Origin: an uncultured Anaerolineae bacterium
GTDB taxonomy: Bacteria > Chloroflexota > Anaerolineae > J036 > Brachytrichaceae
Direction: 5' to 3'
DNA length: 64,000 nt
Assembly: GCA_938028725.1 (NCBI GenBank)
Contig: CALIMH010000002.1
Location: 31,501 to 95,500 of the forward strand
This document shows, in pieces, positions 45,546 through 55,243 of this stretch. Both the position numbers and the translations under genes were made by a program. Numbering within the stretch: the stretch's first letter is position 1; the number at the start of each line of letters is the position of its first letter. The notes under the pieces were generated by a model. That model made no database searches and was not told the DNA's origin. It saw only the letters and a list, made by a program, of their open reading frames with translations.

Positions 45546-46100
45546 ATGAGCAAGAAGCTGCGATTAGCAACTGTGTGGCTGGGCGGATGTTCCGGCTGTC
45601 ACATGTCTTTTCTCGACTTGGACGAGTGGTTGTTCGACTTGGCCGCCGCGGTGGAAGTGGTGTATAGCCCTATCGCCGATGTCAAAACCTTCCCCAACAA
45701 CGTGGATGTCACGCTGATCGAGGGGGCGGTGGCAAACGAGGAACACGTGGAGCTGGTCCGCACTATTCGCAGAAACAGCCGAATGGTGGTCTCGTTTGGC
45801 GATTGCGCCGTGAGTGGCAACGTGACAGCGATGCGCAACCCGCTCGATGCCAACTCAGCAGAGGTGGTGCTCGACCGCGCCTACAAAGATGCTGCGCTCC
45901 TGCGGCCACAAGTGCCGCACGACAACGGCATCGTGCCACCGCTGGTGGCGCGCGTGATGCCGGTGCACGCGCTGATCCCAGTGGATTTGTTCATCCCCGG
46001 CTGCCCGCCGCCGGCGCCGCGCATTCGCGCAGTGTTACAAGCGCTGATCGAAGGCCAAACGCCAGAGATGATCGGCGCGGCCATGCTCAAGTTCGGCTGA
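45546..46100 (+). CDS. hoxY: NiFe hydrogenase small subunit HoxY
   Basis: The 184-residue subunit holds the proximal 4Fe-4S cluster next to the NiFe site. It has [19 protein letters not shown] at the N-terminus, [18 protein letters not shown] and [14 protein letters not shown], the Cys ligands of the short cytoplasmic group 3 small subunits. It has no Tat signal, so the enzyme is cytoplasmic. I chose the ATG at 45546 rather than 45525, which would overlap the end of hoxU. Confidence 0.95.
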   Translation: MSKKLRLATVWLGGCSGCHMSFLDLDEWLFDLAAAVEVVYSPIADVKTFPNNVDVTLIEGAVANEEHVELVRTIRRNSRMVVSFGDCAVSGNVTAMRNPLDANSAEVVLDRAYKDAALLRPQVPHDNGIVPPLVARVMPVHALIPVDLFIPGCPPPAPRIRAVLQALIEGQTPEMIGAAMLKFG

Positions 46101-46104
46101 GAGC

Positions 46105-46113
46105 AGGAGGTGA
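46105..46113 (+). promoter_or_regulatory. Strong Shine-Dalgarno site of hoxH
   Basis: AGGAGGTGA ends 7 bases before the ATG at 46121 and fixes the hoxH start within a much longer open frame. Confidence 0.85.
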
Positions 46114-46120
46114 GGACGCA

Positions 46121-47560
46121 ATGACGACCAGAGTGGTGATTGACCCGGTGACGCGGATTGAAGGGCACGCCAAAATCTCCATCTTTCTGGATGAAGCCGG
46201 CGAGGTGAGCGATGCGCTGTTCCATGTCACTGAGTTCCGCGGCTTCGAGAAGTTCTGCGAAGGGCGACCGCTGGGCGAAATGGCCGGCATCACGGCGCGC
46301 GTGTGTGGCATTTGTCCTGTCAGCCACTTGTTGGCCTCGGCGAAAGCTGGCGACGACATCTTCGCTGTCCAAGTGCCGCCAGCAGCAGAGAAGCTGCGCC
46401 GCTTGATGAACCTGGGCCAGATCACCCAGTCCCATGCCCTGAGCTTCTTCCACCTCAGCGCGCCCGATCTGCTGCTCGGCTACGACAGCGACCCGGCGCA
46501 GCGCAACGTGTTCGGCTTGATCGCGCAGCAGCCCGAGCTGGCGCGGCGTGGCATTCGCCTGCGCCAATTCGGCCAAGAGGTGATTGAGCTGCTCGGGGGG
46601 CGCAAAATTCACCCCGCTTGGGCCGTGCCCGGCGGTGTGCGCGAGCCGCTCACACCGGAGAACCGCGAGCGCATCCGCAGCCGCCTGCCGGAGGCATTCG
46701 AGACAGTGGAGATCGCCCTCGACTTCATCCGGGACTACATCCGCACCCACCGCGAGGAAGTGGAGCACTTCGGCAACTTTCCCACGCTCTTCGCCGGGCT
46801 GGTGAGCAAGGACGGCGGCAAATGGGAGCACCACGATGGCTGGCTGCGGGTGGTGGACAGCGAAGGCAACGTGCTGGTGGATCAGTTCGACCCACGCCGC
46901 TACTACGAGATCGTCGGCGAAGCGGTGGAAAGCTGGTCATACCTCAAGTCGCCCTACTACAAGCCGTTGGGCTATCCAGAGGGGGCATATCGTGTCGGCC
47001 CACTGGCGCGCCTGAACATTTGCGAGAGCATCGGCACCCCGAAGGCTGACGCTGAGCTGGAGCGCTTTCGCAGCTACGGCAACGCGCGCGGCATCGTTAC
47101 CTCCTCTTTCATGTATCACTACGCGCGCCTGATCGAGATTCTGGCAGCCCTCGAGCACATGCAGCGCCTGCTCGATGACCCCGACATTCTCTCGCCACGC
47201 GTGCGCGCTCAGGGCTCGATCAACCGTCTGGAGGGTGTGGGCGTCAGTGAGGCCCCGCGCGGCACGCTCTACCACCACTACCAGGTGGACGAAAACGGCT
47301 TGATCAAGAAGGTCAACTTGATCATCGCCACCGGCCAAAACAACATCGCCATGAACCGCACCGTGAAGCAAATCGCGAAACACTGGATTCATGGCGCCCG
47401 CGAGGCGAAAATCCCAGAAGGCCTGTTGAACCGTGTTGAAGCAGGCATTCGTGCCTTTGACCCTTGCCTGAGCTGCTCAACGCACGCCTTCGGCCAAATG
47501 CCCTTGCAGGTGACGCTGTTCGCTGCGGATGGCCGAGTGCTGGATGTGCGCTCGCGCTGA
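46121..47560 (+). CDS. hoxH: NiFe hydrogenase large subunit HoxH
   Basis: The 479-residue catalytic subunit carries the NiFe centre that makes or uses H2. The four nickel cysteines are visible: [11 protein letters not shown] (Cys62, Cys65) and DPCLSCSTH (Cys449, Cys452). The protease site follows His455, leaving a 24-residue C-terminal tail to be removed on maturation. Sequence and partners place it in group 3d. The frame opens at 45803, but that part is hoxY read in another frame. Confidence 0.97.
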   Translation: MTTRVVIDPVTRIEGHAKISIFLDEAGEVSDALFHVTEFRGFEKFCEGRPLGEMAGITARVCGICPVSHLLASAKAGDDIFAVQVPPAAEKLRRLMNLGQITQSHALSFFHLSAPDLLLGYDSDPAQRNVFGLIAQQPELARRGIRLRQFGQEVIELLGGRKIHPAWAVPGGVREPLTPENRERIRSRLPEAFETVEIALDFIRDYIRTHREEVEHFGNFPTLFAGLVSKDGGKWEHHDGWLRVVDSEGNVLVDQFDPRRYYEIVGEAVESWSYLKSPYYKPLGYPEGAYRVGPLARLNICESIGTPKADAELERFRSYGNARGIVTSSFMYHYARLIEILAALEHMQRLLDDPDILSPRVRAQGSINRLEGVGVSEAPRGTLYHHYQVDENGLIKKVNLIIATGQNNIAMNRTVKQIAKHWIHGAREAKIPEGLLNRVEAGIRAFDPCLSCSTHAFGQMPLQVTLFAADGRVLDVRSR

Positions 47561-47600
47561 GTGCGTTGAGCTGTTGCGGCTTTCGTAATGCGGAGCAAGA

Positions 47601-48140
47601 ATGGCAGCGAGGTCTGTGGATGGGAGCGGGCGCTGTCCCCCCATCCTAGTTATCGGCTATGGCAACCTGCTGCGGGGTGACGATGGTGCGGGCGTCCGTT
47701 TAGTGGAGCTGCTGGCCCAGCGCCAACTGCCGCACATCCAGACGCTCACGGTGGCCCAGCTTGTGCCAGAGCTGGCTGAGGCGGTGGCGCGCAGCGCCGC
47801 CGTGATTTTTGTGGACGCGGCAGCGCATCCGCCTCGGCCGCGCCATCCCTACCGCTGCTTTGGGCTGACGCGCCTGCGCCCGCGCCACCATCACCAAGGG
47901 CTAGATTGGCACTTCAGTGATCCACACCACCTACTGGCGTTGGCGGAAAGCTTGTACGGCTTTGCACCACCCGCCTGGTTGATCACGCTGCCTGCAGAAA
48001 ACTTTGATTCAGGCGATCAGCTCTCCCTCACCTGCCGCCAAGCGGTGGAACGCACCCTGGAGTGGCTTTCCGATTGGCTCAAACTGCTGTTGCGCCGCCT
48101 CGAGCGCTATCAACTCTTGCGCGGCGTGCCCTTGCTGTGA
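47601..48140 (+). CDS. hoxW: Hydrogenase maturation protease (HoxW/HycI-like)
   Basis: The 179-residue protein has ILVIGYGNLLRGDDGAGVRLVELL at the N-terminus, with the nickel-binding Glu/Asp position replaced by the usual Asp-Asp of this family. AAVIFVDAA and the His-rich RPRHHHQGLDWHFSDPHHLL supply further ligands. It would clip the C-terminal tail of HoxH once nickel is inserted. GGAGCAAGA precedes the ATG. It ends the operon that starts with nifJ. Confidence 0.9.
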   Translation: MAARSVDGSGRCPPILVIGYGNLLRGDDGAGVRLVELLAQRQLPHIQTLTVAQLVPELAEAVARSAAVIFVDAAAHPPRPRHPYRCFGLTRLRPRHHHQGLDWHFSDPHHLLALAESLYGFAPPAWLITLPAENFDSGDQLSLTCRQAVERTLEWLSDWLKLLLRRLERYQLLRGVPLL

Positions 48141-48160
48141 GCTGCTGAGGGGCGCGGTTG

Positions 48161-48448
48161 TCAGGGCTGTGCGGCCCAGGGCCTGCAAACAACAGAGCGG
48201 CTAAGGCAGACCACATTCTCACACATGCTGTCGCTCTTCACACGCTTGTAGCCATACGGCATTCGGCTCACGCGCAGGTATCCGCTAGGTATGCGAGTGT
48301 TCTCGAACAAGCTGCACACGCGCTGACTGGGCTGACAGGCTAGAACGCAAGGGCGCACCTGTGAGGCCGGAGCTGCTTGAGCGTGTGGAGCAGGCCCGCC
48401 CATCAACGCCCACAAAAAACAACAGCACAGCACTACAATCCTGTTCAT
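48161..48448 (-). CDS. Small secreted cysteine-rich protein of unknown function
   Basis: The 95-residue product has a clear signal peptide (about residues 1-26, MNRIVVLCCCFLWAL to HAQAA). The mature part has six cysteines and an internal near-repeat, IPSGYLRVSR then MPYGYKRVKS. A strong GAGGAGAGG ribosome-binding site and a TATAAT upstream support that it is real. It converges on the hydrogenase protease gene 20 bases away. I do not recognise the family. Confidence 0.7.
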   Translation of the reverse strand: MNRIVVLCCCFLWALMGGPAPHAQAAPASQVRPCVLACQPSQRVCSLFENTRIPSGYLRVSRMPYGYKRVKSDSMCENVVCLSRSVVCRPWAAQP

Positions 48449-48450
48449 AA

Positions 48451-48459
48451 CCTCTCCTC
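48451..48459 (-). promoter_or_regulatory. Strong Shine-Dalgarno of the cysteine-rich gene
   Basis: GAGGAGAGG on the minus strand, 2 bases before the ATG at 48448 and with its GGAG core about 5 bases away. Confidence 0.6.
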
Positions 48460-48498
48460 ACCCCTCAGCCGCTCTGGTCTGGATAGAGGTCTAAGGCA

Positions 48499-48504
48499 AT
48501 TATA
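48499..48504 (-). promoter_or_regulatory. Candidate -10 box of the cysteine-rich gene
   Basis: A perfect TATAAT on the minus strand lies 50 bases before the ATG at 48448, in the gap downstream of the amidohydrolase stop. No good -35 is seen. Confidence 0.45.
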
Positions 48505-48554
48505 GTGGCTTTAGAAAATCGGGAGACTGTGGCGGTTGTGGTGGGTGAGCGTAT

Positions 48555-50141
48555 TCAGAACAGCCATGCACCATCCACCATGACGCGCTGCGGCTGCGCT
48601 TCTAGCAAAGCATCGGCCGGCAGTTGGCTGAGGTCATGACTCCACACGACCAAGTCAGCGCATTTGCCAACCTCCAGCGAGCCAATGTCGCGCTCGGCAT
48701 AGCCTGCGTAGGCGGCGCCAAGTGTGTAGCCGTGCAGCACCTCGTCGAGATTCAGGCGTTGCTGAGGATGCCATCCGCCGATAGGTTGGCCGTCGGCACG
48801 CTGGCGTGTGAGGGCGGCGTGCATCCCCAGCAGGGGATGGAAGCTTTCCACCGGCGCATCGCTGCCTAGCGCCAGGCGCGCGCCGCTCTCCAGCAAGCTG
48901 CGAAAGGCGTAGGCATAGCGTCCGCGCTGCCCCCAGTGTTGGTCCACGGCGTCCATGTCTTGCGTGGCGTGGATCGGCTGCACTGAGGCGATCACGCCCA
49001 GCTGCCCAAAGCGGGGGATGTCGGTGGGGTGAAGCACTTGGGCGTGCTCGATGCGGTCGCGCAGACGGGCATCTTTGCCGGCCTGGGCATAGCTGGCTGC
49101 GAGCGCGTCCAGCGCAGCGCGATTGGCGGCGTCGCCAATCGCGTGAACGGTGAGCGAGAGGCCATGCGCGTGCGCGCGGAGCGCGAAGGCGGTGAGCTGC
49201 TGGTGGTCGTAGATGGCGATGCCGTAGTTGTGCGGATCGCCCTCGTAGGGTTGCAACATCCAGGCGGTGCGCGAACCTAGGGCCCCGTCGGCGAAGACTT
49301 TGATGCCTCCGACGCGCAGCCAAGCGTCACCGAAGCCACTGCGCAGCCCACATCCGATAACAGCGTCGAGGTCCTCCACGGGGAGCTGCTTGATCACGCG
49401 CAGCGTGCTGCGGCCTTGTTCGCGCAGCCGCTGATAAGTGAGGAAGCTCTCGATGCCGCCCTTGCCGTCCATGCAGTGCACAGCGGTCAGGCCGACGCGG
49501 TTCATCGCGCGCATGGCTGCGGCAGTGGCGTCCATCAGTTGCTCGCAAGAGGGCAGAGGGATGATGTCGCTGACCAGGCGCATGGCCTGTTCAAGCAACA
49601 CGCCGCTGGGCGAGCCATCCGGCAGCCGCACGATTTGGCCGCCGGGCGGGTCGGGTGTGTGTGTGCCGATGCCCGCCTGTTGCAGCGCAAGGGTGTTCAC
49701 CCACAGGGCATGTCCGCTCTTGGCGCGCAGCGCCACTGGGTGGAGCTGGGTGGCTGCATCGAGCTGAGCCGCAGTGGGGAAGTGCCCGCCCCAGGCCTCC
49801 TGCGACCAGCCCCAGCCCTCGATCCACATGCCGGGTGGCGTGTGCTCAGCGCGCTCCCGCACGCGAGCCACAGCCTCGCTCACGGAGGTCGCGCTGTGCA
49901 GCGCCACGCGCTGGAGCGCTAGGCCGGTCCATTGAAGGTGGAGGTGGGCGTCAATGAGGCCAGGGGTGATGAAGGCGCCGCCCAAGTTTTCGCGCTGCGC
50001 GCCGGGCAGGTGGATGGCGAGGATGTCGTCATCGCTGCCTATGGCGAGGATGCGGCCATTGGCGATGGCAAGCGCGCTGGCATAAGGTCGGCGTGGGTCG
50101 GCGGTGTAGATGCGGGCGTTGTGGAGCAGCAGGGCGCTCAT
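48555..50141 (-). CDS. Amidohydrolase (YtcJ-like)
   Basis: The 528-residue metal-dependent hydrolase has LLHNARIYTADPRRPYASALAI at the N-terminus, the metal-binding FITPGLIDAHLHLQWTG, ALRAKSGHALWVNT, HAIGDAANRAALDAL and LALGSDAPVESFHPLLGMHAA, and the closing VGKCADLVVWSHDL. The set matches the YtcJ branch of the imidazolonepropionase/N-acyl amidohydrolase group; substrate unknown. ATGA overlap with coaD suggests co-translation. Confidence 0.9.
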   Translation of the reverse strand: MSALLLHNARIYTADPRRPYASALAIANGRILAIGSDDDILAIHLPGAQRENLGGAFITPGLIDAHLHLQWTGLALQRVALHSATSVSEAVARVRERAEHTPPGMWIEGWGWSQEAWGGHFPTAAQLDAATQLHPVALRAKSGHALWVNTLALQQAGIGTHTPDPPGGQIVRLPDGSPSGVLLEQAMRLVSDIIPLPSCEQLMDATAAAMRAMNRVGLTAVHCMDGKGGIESFLTYQRLREQGRSTLRVIKQLPVEDLDAVIGCGLRSGFGDAWLRVGGIKVFADGALGSRTAWMLQPYEGDPHNYGIAIYDHQQLTAFALRAHAHGLSLTVHAIGDAANRAALDALAASYAQAGKDARLRDRIEHAQVLHPTDIPRFGQLGVIASVQPIHATQDMDAVDQHWGQRGRYAYAFRSLLESGARLALGSDAPVESFHPLLGMHAALTRQRADGQPIGGWHPQQRLNLDEVLHGYTLGAAYAGYAERDIGSLEVGKCADLVVWSHDLSQLPADALLEAQPQRVMVDGAWLF

Positions 50142-50668
50142 GGTCGGGGTCGGCGCGGCGGGGCGTTGCTGAGCGCTTGAAGCGGCGGGTGTTTCTCCTT
50201 GAGCGCACGCGCGATGGCCGGCGGCACCAACCCGCTCACATCGCCGCCCAGCGCGCTGATTTGTCGGATGAGCGTGGCGCTGACAAAGTGGTTGGGCGCG
50301 TTAGCAAACATGCAGACGTACTCTACATCTGGCGCCAACCAGTGGTTGGTTTGAGCCATTTGCAGCTCAAAGTCAAAGTCCACGCTGTTGCGCAGGCCGC
50401 GGATCAGCACGCGCGCGCCGATCCGGCGGGCGAAGTCCACGGTGAGGCCGTCGTAGCCCATGACGTGCGCGCGGCCATCTGCGCCGATCTCGCGCAGACA
50501 CGCTTGCACCAGCGCGATGCGCTCCTCGTGGCTGAAGAGCAGCCGCTTGTCCGGCAAGGCGTATACGCCGATCACCAAGTCATCGAACAGTGCCAGCGCG
50601 CGTTGGGCGATGTCTAAGTGGCCGTTGTGGAAGGGGTCGAAAGTGCCTGGGAAGAGGGCAAGGGTCAT
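50138..50668 (-). CDS. coaD: Phosphopantetheine adenylyltransferase
   Basis: CoaD makes dephospho-CoA from phosphopantetheine and ATP. The 176-residue product has ALFPGTFDPFHNGHLDIAQRA with the HxGH motif and RGLRNSVDFDFELQMAQTN. The usual ISSSLVRE loop is replaced by FVSATLIRQ, a mild variant. Its gene lies 13 bases after recG on the same strand. Confidence 0.94.
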   Translation of the reverse strand: MTLALFPGTFDPFHNGHLDIAQRALALFDDLVIGVYALPDKRLLFSHEERIALVQACLREIGADGRAHVMGYDGLTVDFARRIGARVLIRGLRNSVDFDFELQMAQTNHWLAPDVEYVCMFANAPNHFVSATLIRQISALGGDVSGLVPPAIARALKEKHPPLQALSNAPPRRPRP

Positions 50669-50680
50669 AGGCGGGCTGCA

Positions 50681-53182
50681 TCAGGTGAGTTCGCTCTCGC
50701 GCCAGAAAGCGGCCACACGCCGGCTGAGCGCAGGCGATTGCTCCAGGTGAGGGTCGCGCGCTAGGAGTTGCTCAGCGAGCGCACGGGCCTGCTCCAGCAG
50801 GTCGCGATCGCTCAGGCTGACCAGCCGCAGCTGCGGTTCGCCGCTTTGGCGAGTGCCGAAGAACTCGCCGGGGCCGCGGATGGCCAGGTCAATCTCGGCC
50901 AGCTTGAAGCCGTCGTGAGTGTGCACGATGGCTTGAAGGCGCTGATCGGCTAAGTCGTTGCTGCTGTCTGCGAAGAGCAAGCAGTAGGATTGGTGAGCGC
51001 CGCGGCCAACACGTCCACGAAACTGGTGAAGCTGAGCCAGGCCAAACCGGTTAGCTCCTTCGATCAACATCACGCTGGCGTTGGGCACATCAATCCCCAC
51101 TTCCACGACAGCGGTGGAGACCAAGATGTGGGTCTCGCCGCGCGCGAAGGCGCGCATGGCGGCGTCTTTCTCTGCCGGCTTCATCTTGCCATGCAGGAGG
51201 CCGAGCTTGAGGTCGGGGAAGATGTCGCGCTGAAGGCGCTCGTGCTCCTCGACGGCTGCCTTCGCTTCGGTTTTCTCGCTCTCTTCCACCAGCGGGCAGA
51301 TGATGAACGCCTGGCGGCCTTGGGCGATCTGGCTGCGGACGAAGGCATAGGCGCGCTCTCGCTCGCTTGGCGCGATCCAGTGAGTCTCCACCGGCTGGCG
51401 GCCGGGCGGCATCTCGTCGAGGATGGTGTTGTCCAAGTCGCCGTAAAGGGTGAGCGCGAGTGTGCGTGGGATGGGGGTGGCCGTCATGACAAGGGTGTGG
51501 CAGCCCAGGTCGCCGGCTTTGCGGCGCAGGCTGGCGCGTTGCTCAACGCCGAAGCGATGCTGCTCATCAATCACCGCCAGCCCTAGCTTCTGGAACTGCA
51601 CGCGCTCTTGGATCAGGGCGTGGGTGCCGATGACGAGTTGAACCTGACCTGTGGCAAGCTGCTCGTACACTTCGCGCTTGTTGGCAGCGCTGAGGCTGCC
51701 GGTCAGCAAGCTGATTTGGGGCGGCTGCCAGCCGGCGCGCTCTGCGAACAGGTCGAGCAAGCGGCGGATGTTTTGATAGTGCTGCTCAGCGAGAATCTCT
51801 GTGGGAGCCATTAGTGCGGCTTGGTAGCCGGCACTGGCGGCCAGCGCCATCGCCAAAGCTGCCACGACTGTCTTGCCGGAGCCGACATCGCCCTGTAACA
51901 GCCGGTGCATGGCGCGGGGTTGTGCCATGTCGGCGAGGATAGCATCGAGGGCGCGTTGCTGGGCACCGGTCAGCCTGTAAGGCAACGCCGCGACCAATCG
52001 CTCGTGCAGCTCAGGCGAAGCCTGGATCGGCGGCGCCGGCTCCTGTCGCCAGCGGTTGCGTTGCAACAGCACAGCCAACTGCAGGACGAACAGCTCGTCG
52101 AAAGCGAGACGCCTGCGGGCGGCTTCACGGGTTTGGTGGGTTTGGGGAAAGTGGATTTCGCGCAGCGCCTCCTGGATAGTCATTAAGCCGGCTTGGCGGC
52201 GAATGTCGTCCGGCAGATGTTCCGGCACGCGCTGCGGCCAGTAGTCTGTTATCCGCCGCATGATGCGGCGAAACATGAGCGGCTGCAAGCCCTCGGTCAG
52301 CGAATACACCGGCACGATGCTGCCGCCGGTGATCCACTCCTTCTCTGCCGGCTCGTAGGTGGGGTTTTGGAAAACCAACTTGCCGAGGTATTCGCCGACT
52401 TTGCCGCTGATCACCATCTCGCGCCCAGGGACCAACTGCTTGGCCATGTAGTCGGCGGTGCGATCGTTGGTGAACCACGAACACTCGATGGCGCCGGATT
52501 CATCCTCGAGCACGGCGCGAAAGATCAGCAGGCCGCTGCGTGTGCGCTGCTTGCACGCCGAGGCGACCCGGCCGACCACCGTCACTTGGTCGCCGTAGCG
52601 AAGCTGGTTGATCGTCTTCAGCGCGCTGTAGTCGTCGTAGCGGAAAGGGAAGTAGTACAGCAGGTCGCCGATAGTGCGAATGCCCAGCTTGGCCAGTTTT
52701 TGGGCGTTGAACTCGCCGATGCCATGCACGCGCGTGACCGGCGAATCCAGCCCTAAGCTGCTCTCGCTGCGGCGCGGCGCAGTGGAGGCGGCCGCGCGCT
52801 GGGCGCGCGTTGGCTGGACAAGAGGAGCTGCCACGGGCGCAGCGGTCGTTGGGGTGGGCGGAGCGTCGAGGGCCGTCTGGGCTCTCGTCGGCTCTTCGGG
52901 AGGTGGCGGCTCGGCGTCGCGCTTGAGCTTGGGTGCGCGCAATCGGTTGATCAGCACTTCCAGCGCGGCTTGGCGCAGGCTGACGTCGTCGAGCGTGCTG
53001 TATTTGCGCATGTCCTGGGCGATGGATTCAGCCCAATGGGGGTCGAGGCCGCTGCGCGTTGCGTCGGCCAGCCATGCTGCGGTGAATGACTGCAGGCCGC
53101 GCGTCACGGCTTTGTCTTGGTAGCCAGTTTGTGCCTCCAGCCGCAGGATTTTGAGCAGCTTCTCGGTTGCGGAGTTCGGCAT
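50681..53182 (-). CDS. recG: ATP-dependent DNA helicase RecG
   Basis: RecG unwinds stalled forks and branched DNA. The 833-residue product has an N-terminal extension of about 140 residues (Pro/Ala-rich in part), then the wedge domain with RYGDQVTVVGRV. The helicase motifs follow: GDVGSGKTVVAALAMALAA (about residue 435), APTEILAEQHYQN, VIDEQHRFGVEQR (DEQH, as usual for RecG), LVMTATPIPRTLALTLYGD and FRGRVGRGAHQSYCLL. A TATAAT ends 11 bases before the ATG. Confidence 0.96.
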   Translation of the reverse strand: MPNSATEKLLKILRLEAQTGYQDKAVTRGLQSFTAAWLADATRSGLDPHWAESIAQDMRKYSTLDDVSLRQAALEVLINRLRAPKLKRDAEPPPPEEPTRAQTALDAPPTPTTAAPVAAPLVQPTRAQRAAASTAPRRSESSLGLDSPVTRVHGIGEFNAQKLAKLGIRTIGDLLYYFPFRYDDYSALKTINQLRYGDQVTVVGRVASACKQRTRSGLLIFRAVLEDESGAIECSWFTNDRTADYMAKQLVPGREMVISGKVGEYLGKLVFQNPTYEPAEKEWITGGSIVPVYSLTEGLQPLMFRRIMRRITDYWPQRVPEHLPDDIRRQAGLMTIQEALREIHFPQTHQTREAARRRLAFDELFVLQLAVLLQRNRWRQEPAPPIQASPELHERLVAALPYRLTGAQQRALDAILADMAQPRAMHRLLQGDVGSGKTVVAALAMALAASAGYQAALMAPTEILAEQHYQNIRRLLDLFAERAGWQPPQISLLTGSLSAANKREVYEQLATGQVQLVIGTHALIQERVQFQKLGLAVIDEQHRFGVEQRASLRRKAGDLGCHTLVMTATPIPRTLALTLYGDLDNTILDEMPPGRQPVETHWIAPSERERAYAFVRSQIAQGRQAFIICPLVEESEKTEAKAAVEEHERLQRDIFPDLKLGLLHGKMKPAEKDAAMRAFARGETHILVSTAVVEVGIDVPNASVMLIEGANRFGLAQLHQFRGRVGRGAHQSYCLLFADSSNDLADQRLQAIVHTHDGFKLAEIDLAIRGPGEFFGTRQSGEPQLRLVSLSDRDLLEQARALAEQLLARDPHLEQSPALSRRVAAFWRESELT

Positions 53183-53193
53183 GAACGATGTGG

Positions 53194-53199
53194 ATTATA
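53194..53199 (-). promoter_or_regulatory. Candidate -10 box of recG
   Basis: A perfect TATAAT on the minus strand ends 11 bases before the recG ATG at 53182. This leaves a leader of only a few bases. Confidence 0.5.
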
Positions 53200-53241
53200 G
53201 GTTGAGGCGATGCGTCAGCAAGGGCGTGGCTCGAACGGCGG

Positions 53242-54105
53242 TCAGTGATCGGCGCGCAGGGGGTGATCGGCAGCGTAGACAAGCGCTAGACCGATTCCGC
53301 CCGGCCCGAGGTGTGCGCCGATGCCGGGCGTCACTTGCTGCACGAGCTGTTGCGCAAGCGGCACCCGATCGCTGAGCGCCTCTTGCATCTGTCTCACGGT
53401 TGCCTCCATGCCAGCGCCGGTGTAGAGCACGCAGAGGCGCTCCAGGTGGCCCAGGTCGCGCGCCAGCGCGATCAGTCGTTGTAAGCCGCGCGACCTGAGC
53501 CGGACGCGCTCCAGTTGCACGACGTGGCCATCCCTCACCTCCAGCAGCGGCTTGATCTGGAGCGCTTCACCGATGCGGGCGGTGAGCGTGCTCACTCTGC
53601 CGCTGCGCCGGAGAAAGGTGAGCGTGTCCAGCAGGGCATACACCCGGGTGCGCGGGCGCATCCCCTGGAGGTGGGCTAGTATCTCGGCGCTAGTGGCGCC
53701 GCTCGCGGCCAGCTCTGCTGCTGCGATCACGTGCCAGCCGGTGCCCATCGAGATGCTGCGCGAGTCGAACACGTGTACTCTGATCTCCTCTTGCACCATC
53801 TGCGCGGCCAGGCAGGCGCTTTGGAACATGGCGCTCAAATCGGCGGAGAGGTGAATGGAGATCACCTCTTGAGCGTTGCAGGCGCGATACAGCGCTGCAA
53901 ACGTCTCCGGCGAGGCCGCGGCGGTCTTTGGAAAAGTGCGGCAGCGTGGCAAATCGGCGTAGAACTGCTCGCGGGTGATGTCCAGCTCGTCGCGGTATGC
54001 GCGGCCATCAATCTCTAGCAAGGTGGGAGCGATGCCGATATGGTAGCGCTCCACCAACGCGCGCGGCACGTCGCAGGTGGAATCGGAGACGATGGCTACA
54101 GTCAT
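53242..54105 (-). CDS. DegV family fatty-acid-binding protein
   Basis: The 287-residue protein has [21 protein letters not shown] at the N-terminus, [37 protein letters not shown] and [15 protein letters not shown], all DegV-fold signatures. Family members bind fatty acids as FakB-type carriers for fatty-acid kinase, though no FakA gene is near. The start overlaps the stop of the LLM oxidoreductase gene as ATGA. Confidence 0.92.
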   Translation of the reverse strand: MTVAIVSDSTCDVPRALVERYHIGIAPTLLEIDGRAYRDELDITREQFYADLPRCRTFPKTAAASPETFAALYRACNAQEVISIHLSADLSAMFQSACLAAQMVQEEIRVHVFDSRSISMGTGWHVIAAAELAASGATSAEILAHLQGMRPRTRVYALLDTLTFLRRSGRVSTLTARIGEALQIKPLLEVRDGHVVQLERVRLRSRGLQRLIALARDLGHLERLCVLYTGAGMEATVRQMQEALSDRVPLAQQLVQQVTPGIGAHLGPGGIGLALVYAADHPLRADH

Positions 54106-55121
54106 GTCACCGCGAAGGTGTCAATCATCAGCTCCACGTCGCTCATCGGGTAGAGGATGGGGCAAGTGCAGCCGCGGTTGACGTATTCCATCACCTTGGC
54201 GCGGGCTTCTTCTGGCGTGCCGGTGGCGGAGATGCGCAGCACGAACTCGTCGGGCACGTACTGCATCGCCTGGTGGATTTGCTCTTTCGTAGCTGGCCAG
54301 CCGAGGATGGATTGCACGCGCTTGACCACGTCCTCGCTGACCCCGCTGGCTTTGGCGATGTGCGGTTGTTGCGCCAAGTACTGCGTGAGCAGCTCCTTGG
54401 CGTCCTCGATGGCTTTGTGGCGGTCGCGGTTGACAGCGCACACCACCAGTTGAGGCCGGTCGAGGTCTTCCACCCGCCGGCCTGATTTTTTGGCGCCCTT
54501 GTCCAGCAGCTCCATCGCGCGGTCGTTGTATTCTGGCGGCACACAATAGTTCAGCACTGCGCCGTCAGCGATCTCGCCGGTTAGCTCCATCATTTGGTCG
54601 CCCGTGGCGCCGATGTAGATGGGCACATTGCGCGGCTCGCGTCGCCCGTGCACCACATCCAACTCGACGCCATACACCCGATGGAACTCGCCCTCGAAGG
54701 TGACGCGCTCCATGCGCAGCAGCCTGCGCAACACCTCCACGGTCTCGCGCATGGCCAACAAGGGCTTGCGCCGCTCGATCCCCACGTTGCGCGCCAGTGG
54801 ATCCCACCATGCCCCAATGCCGCAAATGATGCGATTCGGGGCGAGGTCGTCCAGCGTGAGGAAGGTAGCAGCCAACAGGCCAATATTGCGCGTCCAGTTG
54901 TTGATCACGCCGCTGCCAACTTTGATCCGCTCGGTGACAGCAGCGAACGCTGCCATGGGCACAATCGCGTCGCGCACCAGGCGGCTCTCAGCCTGCCACA
55001 CAGCCTCGAAGCCGCGCTGCTCCGCATACTGAACGTAGCGCATGCCGTCGCGGATCGGGTGAGCGTCTTGCAGGTAAAGCGCCACGCGTTTGAGAGGGTT
55101 GGTCGTTGGTGTGGTGTCCAT
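54102..55121 (-). CDS. LLM-class (F420-type) oxidoreductase
   Basis: The 339-residue luciferase-like TIM-barrel protein has [30 protein letters not shown] at the N-terminus, [35 protein letters not shown] in the middle, and [26 protein letters not shown]. These match flavin/F420-dependent reductases such as methylene-tetrahydromethanopterin reductase. Its reaction is unknown. A TAAGAT ends 9 bases before the ATG. Confidence 0.9.
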   Translation of the reverse strand: MDTTPTTNPLKRVALYLQDAHPIRDGMRYVQYAEQRGFEAVWQAESRLVRDAIVPMAAFAAVTERIKVGSGVINNWTRNIGLLAATFLTLDDLAPNRIICGIGAWWDPLARNVGIERRKPLLAMRETVEVLRRLLRMERVTFEGEFHRVYGVELDVVHGRREPRNVPIYIGATGDQMMELTGEIADGAVLNYCVPPEYNDRAMELLDKGAKKSGRRVEDLDRPQLVVCAVNRDRHKAIEDAKELLTQYLAQQPHIAKASGVSEDVVKRVQSILGWPATKEQIHQAMQYVPDEFVLRISATGTPEEARAKVMEYVNRGCTCPILYPMSDVELMIDTFAVT

Positions 55122-55130
55122 CGCCCACTG

Positions 55131-55136
55131 ATCTTA
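55131..55136 (-). promoter_or_regulatory. Candidate -10 box of the LLM gene
   Basis: TAAGAT on the minus strand ends 9 bases before the ATG at 55121. Inverted heptamers ACGTGAG (55137-55143) and CTCACGT (55180-55186) lie between it and the divergent nuclease promoter. Confidence 0.4.
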
Positions 55137-55231
55137 ACGTGAGTGGCGAGATCGGCAGCAGGGCGCTCCCGCGTTCGAGCTCACGTGTGGCGCATGGGAC
55201 CGCTGCAGGCCTACGGTGCGTCGGCAGGTTT

Positions 55232-55237
55232 TATGAT
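55232..55237 (+). promoter_or_regulatory. Candidate -10 box of the nuclease gene
   Basis: TATGAT ends 6 bases before the GTG at 55244, supporting that start and a leaderless transcript. Confidence 0.4.
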
Positions 55238-55243
55238 TGGCGT

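Noticed and set aside
45803..46120. N-terminal extension of HoxH
   Set aside because: It is hoxY read in another frame; the strong ribosome-binding site at 46105-46113 sets the start at 46121.
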